A stretch of DNA of 64,000 nt from Pachyseris speciosa (lineage: Eukaryota > Cnidaria > Anthozoa > Scleractinia > Pachyseridae), in contig JAEMWC010000104.1 of NCBI GenBank assembly GCA_016490735.1, positions 705,001 through 769,000 of the forward strand. Direction: 5' to 3'. The notes under the pieces are model-generated. The model saw only the letters and a program-made list of their open reading frames with translations, was not told where the DNA came from and made no database searches. Position numbers and translations under genes: made by a program. Shown piece by piece: positions 45,812 through 57,700 of the stretch; the stretch's first letter is position 1; every line of letters starts with the position of its first letter.

Positions 45812-48800
45812 CTTTTTCAAAGACAAAATTGCACGAGCACGTAGGGCGAGTGCAATTTGTGGTCTTTCAAAAAATTTACAAGTGCTTATTTATTCCAAAT
45901 TGCACGGAAAAATCATGTGATTACTTATTAATAATATACATGAAAAAATTGCGAGATAGCTTCTTAACTTTGCAGAAGCAACGCAACGAAGCTATAAAGG
46001 TGAATCAAAACAACAGTTTTCTCAAAGTTTTTAAAGCGTTTTTAGCTGTAAAGATTGGCTAAACAATTATAGGCTATAGCTATAAGGCTACTTTGTTTGC
46101 TAAGTGTCTATCAAGCGCTGTAATCATTACCTTCAGGCTTTCTAGTTCGTTATCTTCGCCTTGTTTGTCCTTGTTTGTTTATTAATCTCGGCGTCACCTC
46201 CAGTGTAGTGTTGAATTCAACGGACTCGTAATTCCAATTACGTCGGTAATTCCCTTCTCTGGACACCACTGTTTCCAAACAGACAGCTAAAATACAGTGC
46301 TTTTCGCAGCCGTTTCTCCTTTTTAGAGCTGTTTTGCAGCTTCTCTGCTGTTATTGCGGTCACGAAGAAAGAAAGCCTGCTCAAAAAGCCAGCCATTGTT
46401 TTCGCTCGCAGAGTCGCTTGCAGCTCTTCAGACTTTGCGCCATTCAAAGGCTGCGTTTGATTGGCTCAATTTCAGTTAATTTGTTAATTAACCAATCAGA
46501 ATCGTCTGTTGTTTACCACTTTTTTGCACTGAATTACCTTTTTTCTGCATCGTGTTTCCTAAAAACTGCATTTCTCTTAGCCAATCAGAATCGAGAAATT
46601 TTTTCATGTATATTATTAAGCGCTAAACTGTCACATGACTTTCGTTTTGCAACTGATCAGATATGTGCCTCAGGTGTCTTATTTTAAATTACAACATCAT
46701 TCGCAAACTGCAGGAAAGACTGGGTTGCTCTAATAAACAATTAACAGACTCAAATAGCACATAAATACCACGACGAGCAAAAGGCGGGTATATATAGTCA
46801 CTGTGAAAGGTGTACAACTTAAGGAGGGTCTGAATGGGGGTAACTCGACAACACTTAACATTTAAGTTTTTGGCTCTGTAACATGAAATGAAACAGTTAA
46901 ATTTTAGGCATTTAACACTAACAGTAAAAAATTTCAGTGTAACAGTAACGTTTTTCCAGAAAGAAACAAAATGGGCCCCCAAAAGGCCAATACACTATGT
47001 TTAGTATATAACGGAGTTTTTGGCCATTTTCCAACAATTCCCGATTATTTCAAGATTTCCGAAGACTGGCGAAGATTTCCGAAGACTACCGAAGATGTCT
47101 GAAGACTACCGAAGATTTCCAAGAAGAAATCCGAAAATTTTCTACTTCATTTTTGTAGTTATATTCACATGGGAAAGAAATATTTTTTGCAGTTTACAGA
47201 TTCGAATTTTTTCAGGGAGAGAAATCCTTGTAATTCCCTGTAATTAATGTAATAACAGAATATTTTTTAATCATTAAGATAGGATACAATGTACAATGCT
47301 CAACAAAAATAAAAGATTAATGTCACTCCATCCTTCCCAAAAGCTTATGGATATGTGCCATACCTGATTGTCCAGATGTTCCTACAAATCAAGGCGAAAA
47401 GGAGCGCGGATGGCACGACCTCATCTGCTGAACGTTATGTCAGATGGGGTATCATCACTGTCATCCACATCACTGTCTGAGTCGCTGTCATATTCATTCT
47501 CTTGCACAGGTAGATCAGTCATGTCATCAACAGCAACAACTGCAACCATGCTTTCGTTCACAAATGTGATTCCGGGTACGCCATGACTGTGATCTGTAAC
47601 TCGTGGCATACAGGTATTTTGCTCGATTCCTCCTCGATTTTCTGTGTCTGGATCGTCTTGTACAATACTTGTGGAATATGACCTTCATACTGGAATATAC
47701 TGCTAGCCGCAGGGCTCCTGTTTGTCCTTCGTAGTTTCACTGCGTACCGTTCTTTGCCTGACAGGACGATATCGGTCAACCAACTCCTTCATGGCTTTTT
47801 CAATCTGAGGATCTATGCTACCAGCTGGAGGAGGTTTCATCATGTTTACATCTCCTAACTTCAAACTGGATTTCGGAACCGGATAGTACGATTTCTCTTG
47901 TGTAAAGTACTTGGCACCCCACTTCGTTGTTCTTTTTAAAGATTCCTTGGAAATCGTGCCAAAGTCTTGGGCATACTGCAGAGCAGTGAAAGTCTCGTTT
48001 TTGAAGTGGGAGACTGCATGAAGGTTCTCCACTTGAGTTGTTAGCAATGTACGCAGGTCAATGTCACCAAGATAGTCCTCGTTTATATTCTGCACGTTAT
48101 CTTGTAGTCGTTTCATCCCTTGTTTGAGGAGCACCAACGATATCTGTGTTTTGTTTGAGCCAGTTCCTTCAGGGCCATTTGTTCCTGCGGTTTCTTTCAT
48201 GTTGTAGTAGTGCTTTACTTCAGCGACTGTGATCCTAATATATTCATTCACAGATGAAACGTTGCGCGTAGCATCTTGAAGAGATAATTGGGCCGCGTTT
48301 TCATAGAGACATCCGAGGTTGTGAAGGAAGGATACTGTGCCAGTAAGCCCCGAAACTAATTTGATTGTTCCAGCAGCTATGTCCGACACAAAAATAGTGT
48401 TCTGCAAGGAACAGATTCCATGGACTTGCGTAAAGATGCAGTTTTCTTCAGTTCCATTGGCAGTTCCTTCATGGCCAGTGCCCATCAAAGTCTCGACTGT
48501 TGCAGTTATAGGGATTAAAGGTCTTAACCTTGTGATCTTTGTTGTCGGTGAAAACAATGTTGCCTCCATAACCATACAGCCTTCAGGTTTCCCAGAATAC
48601 TGATGGCCATGGGTCGAAAAAAGAGTCTACAAGTTTCTACAGCCCCTTTTGAGCACAGGCTCAAGGTTCAAGAGTGATTTTATTACCGATTTTCCAAGAG
48701 CAGATAAGAATTGACAATGATAAAAGACCATGGGGTTTTCACAAAAAACCTTCCAAACACTTATTTAACAGTATTTTCTCCAGAAACAGTAAACATTAAA

Positions 48801-51800
48801 AACTTGGCCAATTTAACAGCAAACACTAAAAATTATGGGCAAATAACACTAAACACTAAACCCCATTCAGACCCTCCTTAAGGATAAAGACAAACAACAG
48901 GTACAGGGGACACGGGCATAATTGTAAGGGAAGACCACATCTTCAACAGGTGAATAAGAGGGTCCAGGATATTTCTGATTTTCAGATGGGTTGATATTTG
49001 CATTTCAACATTCTTTTCTTTTTACGATGTGCTGTCAGGTTTTAGTTCCTATTTAGAGACCTCTTACTACCTCTACAATAGAAGAGGTACTTAGGGCTTA
49101 CTTTGCTCTTTCTATCCTTAACGCGAGTGACTAATCAGTTCAATAAGGAGATCATAATATTTCTTACAAGATTCGACATTAATTACATTACCTGAATCTT
49201 GAAATGCAAGCTGCAAAAGAAATAAAGTAGTTGTTAATAATATGATGCCTTTATTTCATTATTGGCGAACAGTGAAGTGCTTAATAGTGGAGTACTTAAT
49301 AGCCTGTTTTGCATGATTGTGTCAACTTACTTTTCGACGTTTGGATACAAGGTGTCCATTGTCGTTAACTCAAGAAAATGGGTTGCAAAGAAGGTAAATG
49401 CCTGCGAAGGACGAAAACGTTTCTGGGAGTCACAAAATGTAGAACCATATTCGTTTCAGTTACACTTTCCTCCTTAACCCGAAAGCTTCCCGTCACTATC
49501 ACTGTAATGCTCCCTGAAAGTGTCAAGTGAAATCTTACTTTCTTCTGCAAGAGATTCTCGCATATCGAGAAACAAATTCCAACCCCTTCCTCGCTGCTTG
49601 TTCCTAAAAAAGTATAAGATATATCGACAATGTTAAGTTTGCTGTTACTTTTTACTGCGTCTCAATTCAAAACTACGAATAAACCCCAGGAAAGGAAAGA
49701 AAAATTATAAGGAAATCCAGGTTGTTCACCCTGGTTTCCAGCACTTTTATTTTGATGGATTATTACTACTAATCTTTATACGTTATAACCATAATAGTTG
49801 TATCAAACAAATGCCCAGTCATTGGTCGTGACCAAGTTTTTTACAACAACTGTCAAAATTCTCGCGCGCTAATTGGCTAATTTTTATCATCAATAAGAGT
49901 ACAGACAAATTAAAAATTTAAATTTATGCGAAAATTTGTAGCAAGATGGAGTAGGGCGACACGCAGGACTTTCATATTGTTTTTAACTTTAGTTTTGTTG
50001 ATGACACCCGCCCTGACTTGGAAAAAGAGCTAGAATTATCATGCTGAACTCGTGTCTTATGTAGAAGATCCTGAAAATGAAGCAACCGAAAGAAAAACAA
50101 CCTTGTTTCCGAATATGACGAAATTCATAATCAATAAGAGGACAGACACATAAAAAACTGACGTCAATTTGTTAAATGAAACTTTTCCTGACACTAGATT
50201 ACTACAGCAACACTTTAACGCGTTAACAGAATCACCCTTAATTTTACCTTTAAGCGACAGTAACTCAAAAACGAGCTAGGTGACCCCCATTTCTATTGTC
50301 GGGAAATAATTAGTATATTAAAATAACACTTTTTGCAAAGTAAAAAAAAAAATGTTGGAGAGGATTCAGAGCCACCTTAAATTTTCAAAAATTAAGGTGG
50401 ATCTGAATCCGCTCCTACATTTTTTAAACTTTGCAAAATGTTGGGTCTTGACATGGTTGTTACTTTTCAAGAATAAAAAATCGGGCTCACTGAACTCGTT
50501 TACTAGCTATTTTCGCCTAAAGCTGAAATTAGGGACATTTCTAACAGGTTATATTGTTGCTTTGGTAACCTATTAAGTGGAAATCATTTCCAAAACCTGT
50601 TCACCAATGATTGGGCATTTGTTTGATACCACTATAAAGGTAACAAATCTGCGAAGATTGGTAGTGATGATTCATCAAAGTGCAAGAGCTGGAAAGTAAT
50701 AAAAACCGGTGTTAGCCACCTTAAAAGGGGTCTAATGTTGCCAGACCAGTTGTGTTAAAACAATAAGGCATGGAATTAGATGGAGGCCCTTTATTTCTTC
50801 AGTGAATGAGAAGATTAAATAGTATGCGTTTCAAGCTGGGCATATAGTATTTACTATTGCCAGAACACAACTGAGACAATAGAGAACTGAAAACGGACAA
50901 ACATCGTTTGATTGAAGCTACACCGTTGAAGTGAGGTGCTTTTTAGAACATTTCTTGTGTAAAGAAACATATACTTAACAGCAATTATAACAGCTAAACG
51001 CTTAAAGTCCTAGGGTATGACAATCAGGAAATGGACATTAAATGCGAGTGAGGACCTAGCAGGAAATCATATTAGTTGTCTTCATGATGAAATTTCGATC
51101 AGATAGGCTTAACAAGAACTAGGAAGTGGAAACACGTCTTTGATTTGAGATGTATTACTGTGTATATTGCATATAGATAGAAGTAGGCACTACTAATTCC
51201 ATGGAATGGTCTTGTTTATGGATAGAAAAAAGTGCCCATTTAAGGTATTGGCTACGACACATAGGCTACGACACATGCGTTTTCTTTGTACACCTACCTC
51301 GTCCAAGTTCGTCAATGATGATGAGGGATTTGTTGCTTGCATTCTAAACAAAGCAAAAGAGCTGAACGCAGTGTATAATGTATTGGCGGATATTGAAAAA
51401 CAAAAGTTATGTTGCAAAGAAGCAACTCTTAAACAATTTCCTATCAAAACTGAGATACCAAGAGCAGTTTAGGGACAAACCGATTGCTGACAAACGTTGA
51501 CATTTTACACACCTGAATTATGTAGTTTATTTCTTTCATCTGAAAATAGAACAAGATGTTATCTAGAACAGGAATATGAAATGTGCTGTAATCGAAACAA
51601 AGATTTTAAAACACACTTAATTTTTAATCTTGTGACGTACGAAAGAAAGTAGCAAACAAACAAACAAACAAACAACACCACATTGGTGTTTCAACAGAGC
51701 GTTGTAGAACCATTGCAACCAAACACAATGCCGCCAGCATCTCCAAAAACTCGTGTGAGAAAGTCAAAGTTCATTTGCGTTTCATTTTTAACTGATATTG

Positions 51801-54716
51801 ATTAAAGAAAGTGGGGTTCATAATCCTATCAAGGACGTATACTAAACGTATATTAAGGAAAACCAAAGCAAACGCAAAGTTGTTTTATCAATGGACTCTC
51901 AATTTAAAACCATTCTAATTTTCTGAACCACAAACTGACAAAACTAGTTAAATGACCTCAAGCATAAACGTGGAGGAATTGGTTTCGATGTCATCGTCAC
52001 TTCCTATCCTTGAGAATATTTGGTCCGCTGTTCTGAAGGAGGCGTACTCCGCTGGCACATAGCATCCAATCTGTGCCATAATCTGAAGCAATGCTATTTG
52101 TTTCAAGTATGTGGACTTTCCACTCTGTGAGTTGGGAGAGAAAGCAACAGGCATCCAATTAAGTAATACACCTTTTGCCCTTCGTTAACAGAAAATGGAA
52201 ACTCGTTTTAATTTACAGGAATTCAATAACATCTTCGGAAGAACATTTTCACGAATAAATTTTCATTTTAATCATCCGTTGGTTCATTTGCGCAATAAAC
52301 ATGCTCATGCAATTTCAATAACATCATTGGAATGTCATTTTATTTATCGTTAAGTCTATTTTGTCTCCGGAAGAAACATTAACATCAATAACACTGTCGT
52401 TTATATTTTTTGAAAGTCATTACTGGCTAGTACATGACCGTCCATAATGACTTTCTAAAAATGTAAACGACAGTGTTATTGATGCTAACGTCTTTTCCGA
52501 AGACATAATAGACTTTACGATAAATAAAATGACATTCCAATGATGTTATTGAAAGAACATCAGCATGATAATTGCGCAAATGAACCAACCGGTGATTAAA
52601 ATGAAAATTTATTCGTGAAAGTGTTCTTCCGAAGATGTTATTGAATTTCCGTAAATTAAAATGAATTTCTATTTTCTGTTAATGAAGGGCAAAAGGCTTA
52701 ATAATGTTATAAAAAAATCAAGGTAACAATTGTTATTTGCAGTCTTACCATGTTAGGCCCTGTAATGAGAAGCAAATTTGATCCATCAGTGGCGTACTGA
52801 AAGGTGACAAAGATGAAGGTGTTACATATAAAGTCCCACTTTAGCCGTGAACGGCATACATGCAAGATTGGTATTTATTTTTGGTACTGTAACATAGGGT
52901 AGTTGGAATTTTCAGTTTTAACTTTCTTCAAATGACATTCTATCCCATCGCTATGTCATCCCACACTTTCTGTTTACGTGTACCAATTTGATCTGTTTTG
53001 CATTCAGCTACAGTCACATGATGGCACAATCTTTCCGCTTCTGAAATGTGTTCGTTATGACGGAGAATTCGTTAGACTACCTTTGGGCGCGTTGTATCGA
53101 GGTTCTGTTCGATAGCACTAGTCAACGCAGTATTGCGACTTTACTGTATCAAACTCTGAACCTAAGGAAGAACATCATTCCTTGTTCACGAACTTGTTCA
53201 AGGACTTCGTCGCACAATGTCAATGTCAACAATGTCAGACATATCAAGATTCCACCGCATTTAGAGAACATACGCTCATCATGACTCCATTTTCCAGATT
53301 TTTTAAGTCTGCAGTAACGGAAGATTATCTATACCAACCGTGTTGTTGGCCACTGGTGGCTCTGGGAGAATTTTATCCAGAATTGGATGACGTCCATCTT
53401 TTATTGCTAAGGTGTCCGTGAATTCTGGTCGCACTATTGAGTGGGTTAAGTATGCAATAAGAGCAACAAGAAAAATTAGTCCAGATTAAAATCGTATTCA
53501 GGAGTCCTTGTTCTTAACAAGAAAAAAAAAAAGGCGCATGGTGAGAATTTTGCAACATCATAGACTTTCGGACTAAGAAGCTAAGTCAATAAAAGTATGG
53601 AGTAACAGTAGCATAATTGTTACAGAAGTCTGCAGTCCATCATAGCCGTGGTTACCCGGGTCCAAGTCCTAACACCAAACTCATGTACAATACCCGTGAC
53701 TGCTTGAGTCAATCCGATATCTATGACGTAAAGAGTAAATTACTAACACCGATGTTCAGCTATTCTTCTACAGATGAGTAATTTAATAGAGGGTGGTAAA
53801 GGGGGGTCTTGATCACGTTTCACGGGAATTAAAATGGCCGTTTCACATTTCACGGATAATAAAATGGGGACTTCACGTTTCACGAGAAAAAAAGCAATTT
53901 TCTTAGGGAGTCTATATAATGTCGGGATGGGGGGCGGGAGTGGAGGGGGAGGAGGTTGGCTTGAGTAACTTTGCTATAGTTAAATAGGATACCCTTGCAT
54001 TTTGGCCCTCCACTTATGTCTTGAAAATAAAGCATGACCCTTCACATATAGTCAGAGTAAAAAGGATGACTCTCCCCCCCAATACGCTGTAAGTTTCATT
54101 TTGCCTATTTTCCATTTATTTATTCGAAACTGAACAGTAAAGGAAACTCGCGAACCTATAACGAGATGTTTTAACTCAGACTAGAAATGCTGTTTGATAA
54201 ATGGCTGACCCACCACCTAACGATGATTTTTTTTTTCGGTGACCCTCCCCCAAGAACTACAGTCAAAGCTCTCCCTTGTCTGATGTGCTTTTTAAAATAA
54301 AAACTAGTGAGCGGCACACAGCCACAGCTTTTGTTAACATGTTTGCTATTCGACCGGTTTCCTGTGATCACACAGTTTCATTGGTGAGATTGAGATTGGT
54401 GCAACAACATGTTTACAGTCCAAAGAAAATTCAATTTACGGTGTGAACAGCCAAAAAACACCCACAAACAAACAAATGCACACAAGATATAAAGTAAGAA
54501 TGTGCTTGCAGCCCGGGGGGGGGGGGGGGGTACTTGACCCACGTTTGGGTATAGAGGTGCCGCTGGGGGTTGAAACCCTGACCCTGTTTAGGACAAAAAT
54601 AACCTTAAATACCGACCCTGTGTAGGACAACGCCCTCTATTTTAAGACCCTGTTTGGGACAAAGGACAAAGGACAAAGGATAATTAACAATTATTCCATG
54701 AGCCCGCGTTGAATAC

Positions 54717-54759
<43 letters not shown>

Positions 54760-57700
54760 CTTACCAATCTCGTATCCAACAAGGGCGAATGGAATAATTG
54801 TTTTATTAAATTCTCAACCTTCGGCTTTGTTAAATTTTATTTAAGTTTAAGAAACCGGAAAGTGATGTGACTTCCGGGTGCCAAAACGACATGATCACAT
54901 GATACGGGCACCGCCGTGCGAACAGTTGAATGAAAAATCAAAAGCGAAGCAAATTACAAGGTCGGTACATTTCACTGACCCCCAGTCCATGGACTACCAT
55001 GATGGACTACCGAAATGGACTACCTATATGGACTGCTAAATGGACTACCAAAAATGGACTACCCTTAATTACCTACCTTGAAAAAAAAAATTAGTAAAGT
55101 GTGGTTGTTTTCATCGATTGATCGTGATCTCCACCATCTTGTTATTTTTTAAATGCTGTAATTAAGGGTAGTCCATTTTTGGTAGTCCAATTAGCAGTCC
55201 ATATAGGTAGTCCATTTCGGTAGTCCATCATGGTAGTCCATGGACTGGGGGTCAGTGAAATGTACCGACCCCAAATTACAGCTGAACTGAAATTACTGCA
55301 ATCCAAGCTTCACGGACTGTTTTGTTACGTTCGGCTAAAAACCTTAATGCAGTGTTCTCAAGTGTTCAAAGTTCAAACTAATTGGGAAGTGTAATAATTG
55401 TGGTTATTTACACTGCAGTTTTAAAAATACTGGGGAAAGCGTCTTTGATCGCCATGTGAAACGGAGGTTGTACTGGTTGAAAAATTATTTTATTTATTTT
55501 ACTGCTTTCCCGGGCTCTTCAAGTGGAAATTCGTCTGGGGTTGGTCGGCAATGCTCCTGGATTTAACTAAAACTTTATTTGCCTCAGTAAAAGCGGGATC
55601 AGAGATAATGGAAAACGGTTTGTTGTGCAGCGGCGAGCGAAGGAAAGTTCTGATCAATGGCGATCTTATGCATGGACTTCATCGATGAACTTTTGTAATA
55701 CGTGCCATCTTTCTTCCTCGCAGAGGTGTAAAAACACTTCAGACAAACATTCAGTTCTTCTTTTGACATTTCTTCCATCGGTTTCGAAAATTTGGTGCCA
55801 CCAGGACTAGCAAGCCATTCTGTAACAATAAGGTAAACGTTGTTGTTGTTACGTAATATTCAGTGAATGCGTAAAGTCTCGACGGTCAAATTTGAAATTT
55901 TGCAACTTTTAACGGAAATGTAACTGATATGTACCGTTAAATAATCTCATCCCGAACTTTGTGGATTTTTTGTTGTTAATGGGACGACATAGTCCACAAT
56001 TTCTTGTATTTCGTCTGTAGATAGCTCACCGAATCCGTTCTTAGCATCCATTTTTTTTGTCAACGAAACTTGGCTTCCCGTGAAAACCTTTTATGCTGAG
56101 CGACATTTGACGTATTCATTTCCATATAAGGTCAAACGCAGGTATAATGGCTGGTAACCGAGATCCAGTGAACCAATGAGAAAGCTAGAATTGCATTATC
56201 CGAGGTTGAGAATTTAATAATATCGTATATCCACACTCTCTTGTTTACACAAGTGTTTTTTGTCAGTCCTGAAAATGGTGTAATGTTGACTGATGACCCG
56301 CTGAATAAATACAGATAAACGTCTCCCATTTCTGAATCCGTTCGGATCGCTAAATAGTCGATAGCTTGCAAGAAGGCTCTCCAGTTTTTTGTTGCGGCGC
56401 GAATCATGCGGTCGCGCCGCAACAAAAAAACTGGAGATGAAAACGTAAAGCTTGTGGGATGTGGCTGGAGTGACAAGGATACTTCACAAATTAATGTGAT
56501 CAAGTAAGCTGAAGCCACTCAAAGGGCACTAAGGCCACAAGGTAGCGGGCATTACCCCTTAAATCTACCAAAGCAAAGATTGAGCCCAAGCATTAGCAGC
56601 CATGGACAGCTGTTTCGGCCTTGTTAGGCCTCATCAGCATGGCATAGCTAATACTCAGGCTCAAGTACCCACATATCAATAAAACAAGCAATGAAAACGT
56701 AAAGCTTGTGGGATATGGCCTTTGAGTGGCTTCAGCTTACTTGATCACATTAATTTGTGAAGTATCCTTGTCACTCCAGCCACATCCCACAAGCTTTACG
56801 TTTTCATTGCTTGTTTTATTGATATGTGGGTACTTGAACCTGAGTATTAGCTATGCCATGCCGATGAGGCCTAACAAGCTAATGCTTGGGCTCAATCTTT
56901 GCTTTGGTAGATTAAAGGGGGTAATGCCCGCTACCTTGTGGCCTTAGTGCCCTATGAGTGGCTTCAGCTTACTTGATCACATGAATTTGTGAAGTATCCA
57001 AAAAACTGGAGAGCCTGCTTGCAGGCTATATAGTTGACGACAGTCTTAAAAAAAATACCCGGACTAGGACGGGTCCAGATCCTTCTCAGGACAACTCGCT
57101 TGAAATTATATACCCGGTTTAGGGCGGAGGAGCCAAAACCATACCCTATCCAGCAGCACGTCCTCGTATAGGCCATATAGGGGAGTACCCCCCTACCGGG
57201 GGGCTTGCAGTTATTCTTTAATTTTGGGGCTCACGATTTAACGTGGTAAACATTGGAAAATGGGCCTTCTTCTTGTGGATTAAGGATTTCTTGTTATTTT
57301 CTGCCATGTAACTCATCAAAACAGTTACATTTGGTAGAATCTCGCGACCTTCAGAGGCGGTTTCCATTGGCGAGCAAAGCTATTCCAGGCACGTTACCAT
57401 GGCAATCACGGCCCTGGGTCAAGAATGACGTTTCAGATTGCAATGGAACGCAATATAGTTTGTACCGAACCGTACCATATGGCATCTATTGTTACATTTT
57501 CTCTCAAAATTAAAGAAACATGAAACAAAATCACAGTTTACAGTGAATTAAACATCCGATTCTCATTTCATGGATAATTATAATAAAAAATCACGGCTCA
57601 CGGTTATTATCAAAATCACATTTCACGAGGAAAAAAACGGCCATTTCACATTTCACGGGAAATTAAAAAGGCAATTCACGGCTCACGAAAACACCCTTTA

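Larger units (their letters stand above)
46823..48877. mobile_element. 2,055-bp TTAA-flanked transposon in an MSH4 intron
   Basis: 17-bp perfect terminal repeats GGAGGGTCTGAATGGGG, each bordered outside by TTAA. Many subterminal TAACACTAA/ACAGTAA words lie near both ends. TTAA duplications are used by piggyBac and Kolobok types; I saw no transposase, so it seems non-autonomous. It carries the decayed NHL-like frame below. Confidence 0.85.
56437..57000. mobile_element. retrozyme-like ~254-bp tandem repeat with hammerhead, inverted dimer
   Basis: On the minus strand, ATGAAAACGTAAAGCTTGTG (plus reading) recurs at 56437 and 56691, so the unit is 254 bp and one full unit plus a piece is present. 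A plus-strand copy follows, whose GAGTGGCTTCAGCTTACTTG repeats at 56724 and 56956 (232 bp; about 22 bp lost at the ribozyme). No ORF. The pattern (short tandem units, one hammerhead per unit) matches animal retrozymes. Confidence 0.75.

Noticed and set aside
51206..51472. 88-codon plus-strand frame
   Set aside because: Antisense shadow of the MSH4 Walker B exon.
56132..56518. 128-codon minus-strand frame
   Set aside because: Spans the hairpin and the ribozyme repeat; at most a piece of an older transposon protein, as KNWRA.LQAI recurs at 57.0 kb.
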